This document shows, one piece after another, positions 8,687 through 17,586 of a stretch of 55,437 nucleotides of DNA. The notes under the pieces were generated by a model. The model saw only the letters and a list, made by a program, of their open reading frames with translations. It made no database searches and was not told the origin of the DNA. The stretch covers positions 1 through 55,437 of the forward strand of contig JAPYOP010000028.1 in assembly GCA_029938115.1 (NCBI GenBank). The letters are read 5' to 3'. The translations under genes were made by a program, and so were the position numbers. Source of the stretch: Colwellia sp. Its GTDB lineage: Bacteria; Pseudomonadota; Gammaproteobacteria; Enterobacterales; Alteromonadaceae. Position 1 is the stretch's first letter. Every line of letters starts with the position of its first letter.

Positions 8687-9718
8687 TTATGCTGTAATTA
8701 ATTGCTGCTCATATTTACTTTCATGCCTGAGCATTGCCCAAGCTGTTCTAACTGTTTTATTGGCCAGCGCAATGCATGTTCGCTTAATACCAACTCGCTT
8801 TACTAATTGAATTAGCCAGGCTTGTTTAACTGTTTTTGGCTCATCAGGTAAATGAGTGACTATTGACATAGCCCCTTGATACAAAGCGGCCCTTAATTCT
8901 TTGACTCCCCCTTTTTTATCAATGCCCGTCATGAATACTTTACCACCAGAGCTATGTTGCTTTGGTGTTAACCCAACAAAGGCAGCGGCTTCTCTACCAT
9001 TTTTAAACTGTTTTCCATTACCTATAGAAGAATAAAGCATCCCGGCACAAACTTCTGCGACACCTTCTAATGCCATCAGTTGCTTACATGGTTTTACTTG
9101 ACGAACTATCGAGTTTTTGGCTTTTTCCAGTTTAGTAAACTCATCTTTCAAGTTTCGATACTGTGACCACAATTGTTGTAATGTTGATATCAAGCAAGTA
9201 GGAAGGGCATTTTTTTCATCGAAAGTTTCTTGAACAACTTTCCTTAGCCCTGCGGTTCCTTTGGCACTAACAATGCCATATTCATATAACATGGCGCGAA
9301 TATGATTACCCAACGAGGTGATATTTCTTGAAAGAAAAACTCGACTGGCTTCAAGGGATTGAAGTGTTTGCTGCTCTTCATTTTTAGGTTTACTGTATTT
9401 CAAGCCTATTTGCATGGCTGCGTTGGCGATGGCAAGCGCATCATTTGCATCTGTTTTGTGACCAGTAAGAAATGCTTTTACTTTTTTAGGGGTGATAATA
9501 CGAACATCATGACCAAAGGATTCCGCCATCCGTCCCCAATAATGGCTACTCCCACAACCTTCAATACCAACAATCGAAGGTGATGATTTAGCTAATATTT
9601 CCTTTAATTTTTGACGGCCGACTATTTTATTACTGACTAATTCACCATGTTTGCTGATAAGACAGATTTGAAGTACGTTTTTTGCTAAATCAATACCGAT
9701 AACATTAAATTTTAACAT
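8687..9718 (-). CDS. IS110-family transposase (DEDD recombinase)
   Basis: A 343-residue recombinase. The N-terminal DEDD/RuvC-like domain starts with GIDLAKNVLQIC and includes VGIEGCGSSHYWG and KTDANDALAIA. A coiled-coil middle (~170-215) and a C-terminal Tnp20 domain follow, with LEGVAEVCAGML, AAAFVGLTPKQHSSGG and the catalytic-serine region near YQGAMS. The length is complete and the frame open, so the enzyme looks functional. It exchanges strands between the element ends and a target under guide-RNA direction. Confidence 0.92.
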   Translation of the reverse strand: MLKFNVIGIDLAKNVLQICLISKHGELVSNKIVGRQKLKEILAKSSPSIVGIEGCGSSHYWGRMAESFGHDVRIITPKKVKAFLTGHKTDANDALAIANAAMQIGLKYSKPKNEEQQTLQSLEASRVFLSRNITSLGNHIRAMLYEYGIVSAKGTAGLRKVVQETFDEKNALPTCLISTLQQLWSQYRNLKDEFTKLEKAKNSIVRQVKPCKQLMALEGVAEVCAGMLYSSIGNGKQFKNGREAAAFVGLTPKQHSSGGKVFMTGIDKKGGVKELRAALYQGAMSIVTHLPDEPKTVKQAWLIQLVKRVGIKRTCIALANKTVRTAWAMLRHESKYEQQLITA

Positions 9719-9947
9719 TGTATGCTCTCCTGAATAGTTAGCTAAAACTATAGCTTAAGGGAGTGGAGTCCATACATCGCTTTGGGGCACAAACCGAGAT
9801 AGACTTTATGTAGTATATTTGTCTTAGCATAAGTTTAAATTGACTGTTTAGGATCTAGAAGTATCTTTCGTCATTCTGCTGAAATGCACATGAGGATCTT
9901 CAATTAATTCTCCCACCCCGTGCATCAATAAACATCTTGCTACAATT

Positions 9948-10106
9948 CTAATGCTTAGTGCTTTCATCATCATCGCCACTGATAATCATCGTTTCCCCAT
10001 TAGTGCACGGTTCAACCGGTTTTTTAGTAAGTCGGGATTGGCCGTTTGAATTCTTTTCTATACCTGTAATAGAAGTTTTACTACTTTGAGTTAGCTAAGA
10101 TAACTC
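9948..10106 (-). other. open C-terminal-like fragment, possible gene remnant
   Basis: About 50 codons open on the minus strand, ending with ...MIISGDDDESTKH and a stop at 9948, with no start or ribosome binding site. It reads like a hydrophilic protein tail but matches nothing I recognise. The whole space from the IS110 end to the GH105 gene holds no other candidate. Confidence 0.25.
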
Positions 10107-10128
10107 TGAAAATTAAACTAAAAACATT

Positions 10129-10158
10129 TTGACAGATTGATGCTTGTAGACGTATTAT
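10129..10158 (+). promoter_or_regulatory. sigma-70-type promoter for the GH105 gene
   Basis: TTGACA at 10129-10134 and TATTAT at 10153-10158, 18 bp apart, 43 bp before the chosen ATG. TGATTGG at 10158-10164 resembles the TGRTTGA boxes upstream of other pectin genes. Confidence 0.5.
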
Positions 10159-10200
10159 GATTGGTATTGATTTTAATTGACTACTTACCTAGGATTAAAC

Positions 10201-11307
10201 ATGCCTGCCATCGCAAACAATATACCAAAAAGTACCATTCAATCCACTATTGAAAAGCTTATCAATAATCTCGTTAATATTACCGATGATAGTGGTGAGT
10301 TTTTGATAAAGGCTGATGATGGCACTCTTATCGATGGCAAGAGTTGGAATGGCTTTGAGTGGACTCAAGGTATCGGTTTGTACGGTCTCTTTAAATACTG
10401 GGATATTACCGGCGATGAAAAAACCAAAGATATTATTGAAGACTGGTTTAATTACCAGTTTGAAAAGGGCGTGCCGAGTAAAAATATCAATACCGTGTCA
10501 CCCTTCCTTACTTTGGCCTATATGCAAGAACGTACAGGTAATCGTAGTTATTTGCCTTATTTAGATGTCTGGGCTGAATGGCTAATGAAAGGACTTCCGC
10601 GTACGGAAGAAAACGGTTTTCAGCATATTGTTTTTAATTCTGTAAATAATGGCAACCTTTGGGATGACACCCTGATGATGAGTGTCTTACCGCTGGCAAA
10701 ATTTGGTTTACTGCTCGATAGACCTCACTATATTGAAGAAGCCAAGCGTCAATTTATGCTACATGTTAAATATTTAACCGATAAAAAGACTGGCCTATGG
10801 TTCCACGGCTGGACCTTTGACGGACGGAATAATTTTGCTGATGCGCTTTGGGCGCGGGGTAATTGCTGGATAACTATTGCTATTCCGGAATTTATTGAAC
10901 TACTGGATTTGGATAAAACAGATAGTTTGCGCATGTTTCTAATCGAAACGCTGGAATCACAAGTGAAGGCGCTGGCAAAAACACAAAATGAAAATGGCTT
11001 GTGGCACACATTGCTTGATGATCCCGATTCATATCTAGAAGCCTCAGCTACTGCAGGGTTTGCCTATGGTATCTTAAAAGCTGTACGCAAAGGCTACCTT
11101 GATGAAATTTATGAAGAAGTTGGCATTAAAGCAATAAAAGCTGTGTTAGAAAACGTTAGCGACGATGGAGAATTACAACAGGTATCTTGGGGGACGCCCG
11201 TTTTTGACAGCCTGCAAGAATATAAAGATGTACCTTTAACGTCTATGCCTTATGGTCAATCGATGGCTATCTTAGCATTAGTTGAATATATGAATAATTA
11301 TATCTAG
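10201..11307 (+). CDS. GH105 unsaturated rhamnogalacturonyl hydrolase (YteR/YesR-like)
   Basis: It hydrolyses the unsaturated galacturonic acid from the non-reducing end of rhamnogalacturonan-lyase products, giving rhamnose and 5-keto-4-deoxyuronate. The 368-residue protein is an (alpha/alpha)6 barrel. It shows the family motifs WNGFEWTQGIGLYGL, WDDTLMM with the catalytic Asp (~residue 160), WARGNCW and SATAGFAYGI. No signal peptide is present, so it acts in the cytoplasm after uptake of the disaccharide. The ATG at 10201 has TAGGATT upstream; a TTG further 5' is less likely. It opens the plus-strand run that continues with the TIM-barrel protein and the symporter. Confidence 0.92.
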   Translation: MPAIANNIPKSTIQSTIEKLINNLVNITDDSGEFLIKADDGTLIDGKSWNGFEWTQGIGLYGLFKYWDITGDEKTKDIIEDWFNYQFEKGVPSKNINTVSPFLTLAYMQERTGNRSYLPYLDVWAEWLMKGLPRTEENGFQHIVFNSVNNGNLWDDTLMMSVLPLAKFGLLLDRPHYIEEAKRQFMLHVKYLTDKKTGLWFHGWTFDGRNNFADALWARGNCWITIAIPEFIELLDLDKTDSLRMFLIETLESQVKALAKTQNENGLWHTLLDDPDSYLEASATAGFAYGILKAVRKGYLDEIYEEVGIKAIKAVLENVSDDGELQQVSWGTPVFDSLQEYKDVPLTSMPYGQSMAILALVEYMNNYI

Positions 11308-11518
11308 TCATTATTTATGGCATCTAATTATACCAGCCAATACTCTGATGTTTCGAAATATATCATAACAAAGGAAATTAGATGCTAGCCATTGGTATAT
11401 AGCTTAATACGCTCATTGACACTAAGGGTTGGAATGATTGAGTTGGCGATAAAAAAATTGAAAATATAAACAGTGTGACGCAGTTGTACTTATGCTGTCA
11501 TTTTTAAAAGAAAGGAAT

Positions 11519-12370
11519 ATGAAAACTATGATTAATATTGGTGTTAGAGCGCATGACTTTGGTCAAGGCAGCCCGGCGGAGATTGCAGAAAAAATTGGGC
11601 AGTACGATGTCTCAAGTATTCAATTAGCACTTCCTAAGTCATTTCCCATTATCAAAGAGCAAGCAGGTCAATTAAGTCCAGGCTTTGCCAATCATGTTCG
11701 TGATGTTTTTAAGCTGCAGGGCATTAATATTGCGGTGCTTGGCTGTTATATTAATCCTATACACCCAGACCCTGAAATAAAAGAACAGTCAATCTTACGG
11801 TTTGAAGAACACCTGAGATTTGCCCGAGATTTTGGCTGCGCTATCGTTGGTACTGAGACCGGTTCTCGTAACGCTGATTGCAGTTATCATGTGGATAGCC
11901 AGAGCGAAGAGGCTTTTCTTGAGCTTGTTGAGGTCATTAAAAGACTTGCGTTCACGGCAGAAAAATATGGCAGCATCGTTGGTATTGAAGGCGTTGCTCA
12001 TCATCATGTTATTCATACCTATGAAAAAATGGTCCGAATGCTGGCATTGGTTAACTCGCCAAGCGTACAGGTTATTTACGACCCGGTTAATTTTTTTCCT
12101 CTTGATGGCTGTCATGAACAGGAACAATTAATGGATCAAGCTTTTGAAATGTTTGGCGACAGCATTGTTGCCATTCACAGCAAAGATTATTTACTCAAAG
12201 ACGGCCTTAAAGATGGCGATTTACCTTCTGGTACCGGCGAAATGAACCATCGCTATTTAACTCAACTTTTACTCGAGAAAAAACCTTATATTCAAGTGAT
12301 ATTAGAGGCGACATCAGCTGACAATGTTGAAGAAGTTATTAATTTCATCCGCGCCACTGAGTCTCAATAG
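11519..12370 (+). CDS. sugar phosphate isomerase/epimerase-like TIM-barrel protein
   Basis: A ~283-residue AP-endonuclease-2-fold protein (xylose isomerase-like TIM barrel). Features include the N-terminal IGVRAHDFGQ, metal-ligand regions around VGTETGS and VGIEGVAHHHV, VIYDPVNFF, AIHSKDY and the C-terminal VILEATSA. Members isomerise or epimerise sugars and sugar acids with a divalent metal; the substrate here is not evident. The start could be 11492, 11519 or 11528: AAAGGA at 11511-11516 is too close to 11519 and rather far from 11528. The gene ends 9 bp before the symporter, so the two are co-transcribed and this enzyme may act on the imported sugar. Confidence 0.8.
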   Translation: MKTMINIGVRAHDFGQGSPAEIAEKIGQYDVSSIQLALPKSFPIIKEQAGQLSPGFANHVRDVFKLQGINIAVLGCYINPIHPDPEIKEQSILRFEEHLRFARDFGCAIVGTETGSRNADCSYHVDSQSEEAFLELVEVIKRLAFTAEKYGSIVGIEGVAHHHVIHTYEKMVRMLALVNSPSVQVIYDPVNFFPLDGCHEQEQLMDQAFEMFGDSIVAIHSKDYLLKDGLKDGDLPSGTGEMNHRYLTQLLLEKKPYIQVILEATSADNVEEVINFIRATESQ

Positions 12371-12379
12371 GAAATATTA

Positions 12380-14701
12380 ATGATGAATAAATTTATACGT
12401 TTAATACTGATCTTGTTTTTGCTGCCCATCAGCACTGCTTGGGCACAAGGTTACGTCGAAGATAACGCGCAAGGGTTCTTTGAGTTTTCATCCGCTCAGT
12501 CAATATCAGTACCAGTAGGCTCGTACCTTAAAGAACACTCAGGCGACAGCTTAGTTTTTACTGATTTAGCGATGAAGGATGTCTTCTATCGACTTAACGG
12601 CAACCAAGTTTTTCGTGTTGCTCAGCAAGAGGGCGCTGTTGTTAGTGTTAATCTACCTAATCTTCCAGCCGTTTTAGATAATGTCAGCGCTACACTCATT
12701 GACAACACACTTTATGTTGTCGGCAATGTTGTTGGTAATAGCACTGAGGTCACGCTGCTAACATTAGACTTGGCAAACGAAAACGCTAACTGGAGTTCAG
12801 TGGTCTCAATGCCGCAAGGGTTATCCGCCCACTCTATATTGGCGGCATTGCATGACACGCTCTATGTGACCAGTACACAGGCAAGTTATGCCTATAACCC
12901 TGCGAAAGATACCTGGAAAAGCATAGCGGTTGCCCCTGAAGCTATTACGGGCTCAATAGGGTTCAGTAGTGGCGATGCCCATTTATTGTATGTCAATGCA
13001 CAGCAGGCCAGCAGTGAAATTTTGGCCTACCACAATGTCACCAATACTTGGTTTACCATAGGGAACTTGCCAGCAGCCATGCAAGCGGACGCTGTTGTTT
13101 CAAATGGCACTGAGTTCACCATAGTCGCTGGCAAAACACTTTTAACCGGTAAGGCCGTTTTGAAGGCTACCAAATACGGTTTATGGGACAATTTGGTTGT
13201 TGCTGTGCTGGTGATTTTGCTTATCGGTGTCGGCATTTTATTTTCCAGAAAGGAGAAAACCAGTAGCGATTATTTTCGCGCAGGACAAACCATCCCTTGG
13301 TGGGCAGCAAGCCTGAGTATTTTTGCCACCGGTGCTAGTGCTATCAGCCTAATGGCTATGCCAGCGATGGCCTATTCAGGCAACTGGATCTACTTCTCCC
13401 TTGCACTGTTTTTGATTGTCATTCAGGTACCTTTGTTCGTGCTGGTTTATGTACCACTGGTGCGCCGATTGAATATTACCACCGCCAATGAATATCTTGA
13501 GCGACGGTTTGGCCTGTCTGTTCGCATTCTTGGCTTTATTGGTTTTTCGCTTAACCAAATATTAGGACGTATGGCAGCGATTTTGTTATTACCCGCCATT
13601 GCCATCAGTTCTATCTTTGGCGTGCCGATGGAATACAGCATTTTAATCATGGGAATTTGTACTACCTTCTTTGTCACCATGGGCGGTTTGGAAGCCGTAA
13701 TTTGGACTGATGTGCTGCAAGCGATAATTATGATTATCGCTGTGGTTGCTTGTTCCATTTTTGCTTATCTTTCGCTGGAGGTTTCAACCGCTCAAGCTTG
13801 GGAAATTATGACAAGCCAAGATAAATTGTACATGTTTGATTTTTCTTTAGATTGGACAGCCCCGGTGGTGTTAGTGCTGTTCTTGAATTCGCTCGCAACT
13901 TCATTGGGTTATATTGGCGACCAAAACTTTATCCAGCGCGTCCAGTGTACCGTTGATGAGAAAGCTGCTAAAAAAGCCTCCATTGCGCAACTGTTTATCG
14001 CAGTGCCGCTGAACTTTATTTTGTTTGGCCTTGGCACACTGTTGTTCTTGTATTTTGTCACCCGTGCTGATGTTTTAAGCCCTGCGCTTAAGGCTGATGG
14101 TGTTTTCCCATTTTTTGCTGCATCAACGCTGCCAGTTGGCATGGCAGGTTTTGTCGTAGTCGCCTTGCTTGCCGCGACCATTTCAACGGTGTCTAGCGCC
14201 ATGAATAGCGTAGCAAATTTGGGCGTTGAGGATATCTACCGCCGCTTTAATCCACAAGTAACAGACCAGCAGTGTTTGCGTGTTGGTCGTTATCTCACGC
14301 TGATATTGGGTGTATTTGGCACAACCATGGCGCTGGTGCTGGCTAACCTTAGTGACTTGCAATCGGTGTGGAATTTATTCCTGATGATAACAGGCTTAGT
14401 GATTGGGCCCATTACCGGTGTATTTGTCTTGGGGATCTTTAGTCGAAGTGCTAATACGGTTGGCGTTTGGAGCGGTGTGATCATCTCGGTCGCCACCAAT
14501 TATTACGCAAAAACCTATATGGATGTACATGCAACGGTATTTATCAGTATCGGGGTAGGTACCTGCATCATCGTTGGCTATTTGGTTAGTCGATTGACAC
14601 CAAAACCTACCAATGATTTATCGGGGCTGACCATATATACCAAGATAGCTACCAACAAAGCAAAGCCTGACGTTATCGAAGCTGCAGAGCCGGCCGTGTA
14701 G
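12380..14701 (+). CDS. kelch beta-propeller/sodium:solute symporter fusion (SSS family)
   Basis: Probable inner-membrane sodium-driven uptake of pectin-derived sugar. A signal peptide (~1-22) is followed by a periplasmic kelch-like propeller (~25-255, repeats such as HDTLYVTSTQASYAYNPA and YHNVTNTWFTIGNLPA). An SSS transporter core starts with a helix near 275, then FRAGQTIPWWAASLSIFATG and about a dozen further helices, including the SSS signature around ATISTVSSAMNSVANL. A good site, AGGAAATATTA, precedes the ATG. The annotated stop TAG at 14699-14701 is followed in the same frame by 29 more codons encoding a hydrophobic helix (MAGTVMVLIAGVVAF), ending at 14791. The C-terminus is therefore probably truncated by a nonsense change. 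Confidence 0.9.
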   Translation: MMNKFIRLILILFLLPISTAWAQGYVEDNAQGFFEFSSAQSISVPVGSYLKEHSGDSLVFTDLAMKDVFYRLNGNQVFRVAQQEGAVVSVNLPNLPAVLDNVSATLIDNTLYVVGNVVGNSTEVTLLTLDLANENANWSSVVSMPQGLSAHSILAALHDTLYVTSTQASYAYNPAKDTWKSIAVAPEAITGSIGFSSGDAHLLYVNAQQASSEILAYHNVTNTWFTIGNLPAAMQADAVVSNGTEFTIVAGKTLLTGKAVLKATKYGLWDNLVVAVLVILLIGVGILFSRKEKTSSDYFRAGQTIPWWAASLSIFATGASAISLMAMPAMAYSGNWIYFSLALFLIVIQVPLFVLVYVPLVRRLNITTANEYLERRFGLSVRILGFIGFSLNQILGRMAAILLLPAIAISSIFGVPMEYSILIMGICTTFFVTMGGLEAVIWTDVLQAIIMIIAVVACSIFAYLSLEVSTAQAWEIMTSQDKLYMFDFSLDWTAPVVLVLFLNSLATSLGYIGDQNFIQRVQCTVDEKAAKKASIAQLFIAVPLNFILFGLGTLLFLYFVTRADVLSPALKADGVFPFFAASTLPVGMAGFVVVALLAATISTVSSAMNSVANLGVEDIYRRFNPQVTDQQCLRVGRYLTLILGVFGTTMALVLANLSDLQSVWNLFLMITGLVIGPITGVFVLGIFSRSANTVGVWSGVIISVATNYYAKTYMDVHATVFISIGVGTCIIVGYLVSRLTPKPTNDLSGLTIYTKIATNKAKPDVIEAAEPAV

Positions 14702-14791
14702 GATGCTGTCTCTAATACCAAGCGCATGATGAATCTAATGGCGGGCACTGTGATGGTACTCATCGCAGGTGTCGTTGCCTTCAAGGCTTAG
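14702..14791 (+). other. in-frame continuation of the symporter beyond a TAG stop
   Basis: Twenty-nine codons continue the symporter frame after its TAG and end at a second TAG (14789-14791). They encode a charged linker (SNTKRMM) and a ~16-residue hydrophobic helix, which looks like the last membrane segment of an SSS transporter. Either a point mutation created the first stop or it is read through. Confidence 0.6.
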
Positions 14792-15010
14792 GTCAGCCTC
14801 TCCCATACTCATTTAAATGTCATTTTGGGAAACTTTTATAGTTGCTTCCTGAATTGATCATAATTTAATAGAAAAGTTCAATTTATAAACGTTCTCCCCT
14901 CTGCACTTTTATGCGCATTAAAATGTATTTACATGACACTTTATTGCGCATCAATAAGTTTTGAAATATACTCTATAGCAATATACGCATTTTCTTATAA
15001 AGGCAGATAA

Positions 15011-16339
15011 GTGAAAAGGTTACTACTTGAAAAGCTAATTGAGTGGAAAAATAAAAATGAGCGTAAGCCTATTCTTCTTGATGGCGCACGACAAACGGGT
15101 AAGTCTTTTCTTTTAGAAAAGTTATTCGGGGCGCACTTTGAACAAGTTATCCGCTTGGACTTTTTAGAGCAGCCAGCATTGGCTAACCTTTTTGATGGTT
15201 CTTTAAACCCACAAGATATACTAGACAATATTGAGCTTGAACTGAATGTAAGCATTGATAGACACAAGGCACTCATTATTTTTGATGAAATTGGTGAGTG
15301 CCAATCGGCTATCAACTCGTTAAAGTTTTTTTCTGAACAATGTGCTGATATGTATATATGTGCATCAGGCTCTAACATTGGCTTATTGGGCTCATTCCCA
15401 GTAGGAAAAGTCGAGTTACTTGAACTTTATCCGCTCACATTTGAGGAGTTTCTATGGGCGTCAGAAAGACCGCCGCTCATCAAAGCATTCGAACAAAATA
15501 AAATGACGGCAGTAGCTCATGATAAGTTGTTTAGCTTATTGCTTGATTATTACTATGTAGGGGGAATGCCTGAAGCCGTTAAAGCATGGTTTGAGGCTGA
15601 AAGTAATACTGGCATCTTAGAAAGGACTCAGAGTGTTAGTCAAATTCACACTGCATTGATAGCAGGTTATGAACGAGATTTTGGCAAGTACTTTCATAAC
15701 AGCGCAGACAAGGTATCTGCACAGCATATTCAAGCAATATTTCACAATATTCCTATTCAACTATCGCAAAATATTGATGACTCGGTAAAGCGTTTTAAAT
15801 TCAAAGACGTTATTAAGAAAAAAACGAGATATCAGGCGTTAGCAGGACCAATTAATTGGTTGGATAAATGTAAATTACTTTCTAAGTGTCAACCTATCGA
15901 TTGTCAGCCAAGCTCACCATTACCAGCTTTAGCCAAAGAAAATATTTTTAAGTTATTCCTATTTGATATCGGTTTGCTAGGCAATATGCTTGGACTTTCA
16001 TATAAAGAGCACCGAGATCAGGGCTTTAATTATAAAGGCTACATTGCCGAAAATTTTGTACAAAATGAACTCATCGCAAAATATGGTAGTCCTACCTATT
16101 CATGGGAGTATGCTCGAAGTGAAATTGAGTTTTTATTTAAACATGACAGTGGCAATATTTTCCCAATAGAAGTGAAAAGTGGTAAAAGAACGCGAGCTAA
16201 GTCACTTGGTGTTTATGTTCAGCGCTACCAACCAGAGAAGACGATAAAATTAATTGGTTCACAAGGATCAATAGATAATCCTGATGCTTTAGTGCTGCCA
16301 TTATACTATGTGAGTAAATTAGAGCAGTTTTTGAAATGA
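15011..16339 (+). CDS. AAA_14/DUF4143 ATPase
   Basis: A 442-residue P-loop ATPase with an N-terminal AAA_14 domain (Walker A LDGARQTGKSFLLEK, Walker B ALIIFDEIGE) and a C-terminal DUF4143 domain. The end resembles a PD-(D/E)xK nuclease fold (KGYIAENFVQNELI, then IEFLFKHDS...FPIEVKSG). Such proteins are common, single and of unknown role. The start is GTG with AGGCAGATAA before it. Nothing links it to pectin use; it sits alone between the symporter and kduI and is followed by its own terminator, so it is probably a passenger. Confidence 0.85.
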   Translation: MKRLLLEKLIEWKNKNERKPILLDGARQTGKSFLLEKLFGAHFEQVIRLDFLEQPALANLFDGSLNPQDILDNIELELNVSIDRHKALIIFDEIGECQSAINSLKFFSEQCADMYICASGSNIGLLGSFPVGKVELLELYPLTFEEFLWASERPPLIKAFEQNKMTAVAHDKLFSLLLDYYYVGGMPEAVKAWFEAESNTGILERTQSVSQIHTALIAGYERDFGKYFHNSADKVSAQHIQAIFHNIPIQLSQNIDDSVKRFKFKDVIKKKTRYQALAGPINWLDKCKLLSKCQPIDCQPSSPLPALAKENIFKLFLFDIGLLGNMLGLSYKEHRDQGFNYKGYIAENFVQNELIAKYGSPTYSWEYARSEIEFLFKHDSGNIFPIEVKSGKRTRAKSLGVYVQRYQPEKTIKLIGSQGSIDNPDALVLPLYYVSKLEQFLK

Positions 16340-16459
16340 TAATTTGGAATGACATCAATTTGCCTGTCGTGGTGTATTGTTCAAAGGAAGGAACATGCAA
16401 CGCCATGACGTTAACCGCAAAGGTGCAGTAACTATGTGTAATACGAATTACAGGTAGAT

Positions 16460-16488
16460 AGCCAAATACCAGGGGCCGGTATTTGGCT
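16460..16488. terminator. intrinsic terminator after the DUF4143 gene
   Basis: Perfect 11-bp stem (AGCCAAATACC / GGTATTTGGCT), 7-nt loop, followed on the plus strand by GTCATTTTT. It lies between the convergent DUF4143 and kduI genes and may serve both. Confidence 0.65.
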
Positions 16489-16574
16489 GTCATTTTTACC
16501 TTAGTGCCTATTCTCATTTCTAGCGCATGAACATTTTTTCAGTCAGCGGCGCTATTTTTTATTTTTTAATATCG

Positions 16575-17417
16575 TTAGCGTAATTCTGAAGGGCCGTAGT
16601 GATCCATATCAGTGTAATCAAGGTTTTCACCCGCCATGCCCCAAATGAAGGCATAATTACTGGTGCCGCAACCACTATGAATTGACCAAGGTGGTGATAC
16701 CACACATTGTTCGTTCGCCGTCCAAATATGACGAGTTTCTTTTGGATCCCCCATAAAGTGACTCACCGCTTGATCTTCAGCAAGATCAAAATAAAGATAA
16801 GCTTCCATACGTCTGTCGTGTTGGTGGGCTGGCATGGTATTCCATACACTACCGGGTTTAAGCACCGTTAAGCCCATTTGCAGTTGACAGGTATCTACCA
16901 CACCGTTGATCATAAGTTGGTAAATAGTACGCTCATTTGATGTTTCCACAGAGCCTAAGTTTAAAACGTTAGCGTCAGCCATACCCACTTTTTTGTTTGG
17001 ATAGGATGTATGGGCAGGGGCTGAGTTTAAGTAAAATCGTGCGGGTGTTGCAGTAGCATTACTTGAAAAAACCACTGATTTAGCGCCAGCGCCAACATAC
17101 AAGGCTTCTTTGTTATTTAACTCAAAGACTTCACCATCTACGGTTACCTTGCCTGTTTCACCTATATTGATGATACCCAATTCGCGTCGGTCGAGAAAAT
17201 ATTCAGCTTTTAACGGGTCAATACTGTCAAGGGTAACTGAGCCAGCTGTTGGCACAACGCCGCCAACGATATAGCGATCATAGTGGGTATAAACCAGCTT
17301 AATTTTATCTTCCTGGAATAAGCCTTCCATTAAAAAAGCGTCTCTAAGTTGTGCGGTATCGAACTGCTTGCCTTCATTCGGGCCAACGGCATATTTGGTG
17401 GTATATTCTACTGACAT
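16575..17417 (-). CDS. kduI: 5-dehydro-4-deoxy-D-glucuronate isomerase KduI
   Basis: It isomerises 5-keto-4-deoxyuronate, the product released by GH105 and related enzymes, to 2,5-diketo-3-deoxygluconate. The 280-residue cupin matches the family length. The zinc-site region is clear: PAHQHDRRMEAYLYFDL gives two His and a Glu, and a further His lies in PPWSIHSGCG. The family C-terminus GMAGENLDYTDMDHYGP is present. Cytoplasmic. It is transcribed away from the first Gfo/Idh gene; the 127-bp divergent region carries a repeated TCATATCYAATC box. KduD, the next enzyme, is 26 kb away in the same locus. Confidence 0.96.
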   Translation of the reverse strand: MSVEYTTKYAVGPNEGKQFDTAQLRDAFLMEGLFQEDKIKLVYTHYDRYIVGGVVPTAGSVTLDSIDPLKAEYFLDRRELGIINIGETGKVTVDGEVFELNNKEALYVGAGAKSVVFSSNATATPARFYLNSAPAHTSYPNKKVGMADANVLNLGSVETSNERTIYQLMINGVVDTCQLQMGLTVLKPGSVWNTMPAHQHDRRMEAYLYFDLAEDQAVSHFMGDPKETRHIWTANEQCVVSPPWSIHSGCGTSNYAFIWGMAGENLDYTDMDHYGPSELR

Positions 17418-17490
17418 TGTATTTTAAACCTTTATCTATTAAGTATGATTATACATTAACAGTAATATTGAGTTATTTACACTAAAATAA

Positions 17491-17522
17491 TCATATCCAA
17501 TCTTATAAAGTCATATCTAATC
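17491..17522. promoter_or_regulatory. direct repeat TCATATCYAATC, possible operator
   Basis: TCATATCCAATC (17491-17502) and TCATATCTAATC (17511-17522) are 20 bp apart, two helical turns, in the divergent space between kduI and the Gfo/Idh gene. The YAATC core and 20-bp spacing resemble the TYAATCA/TGRTTGA boxes before the PL4 and TonB-receptor genes. Confidence 0.4.
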
Positions 17523-17586
17523 AAGATAGGTTCGAGTAATATAAGTGTTAAATAACAGTTTATTCAAAAGAGGGGAAAGTGGAGCT

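Larger units (their letters stand above)
8453..9774 (-). mobile_element. IS110-family element, IS1111 type, with subterminal inverted repeats
   Basis: A perfect 12-bp inverted pair (TATGGACTCCAC at 8453-8464 and GTGGAGTCCATA at 9763-9774) flanks one DEDD transposase gene. IS110 elements lack terminal repeats, but the IS1111 subgroup carries short subterminal ones a few bases inside the tips, as here. The real tips should lie a few bases outside these coordinates. The gene reads leftward, and the 222-bp space between its stop and the left repeat is the long non-coding end expected for this subgroup. Confidence 0.8.

Noticed and set aside
8559..8810. 83-codon plus-strand open frame
   Set aside because: It overlaps the end of the IS110 transposase gene and the guide-RNA region antisense, and has no family resemblance or ribosome binding site.
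14726..14791. Separate small membrane protein after the symporter
   Set aside because: It is in the same frame as the symporter and lacks a ribosome binding site, so a truncated C-terminus explains it better.
15011..16339. DUF4143 ATPase as a component of pectin use or as part of a defence island
   Set aside because: It stands alone with its own terminator; nothing in its sequence or neighbours supports either role.
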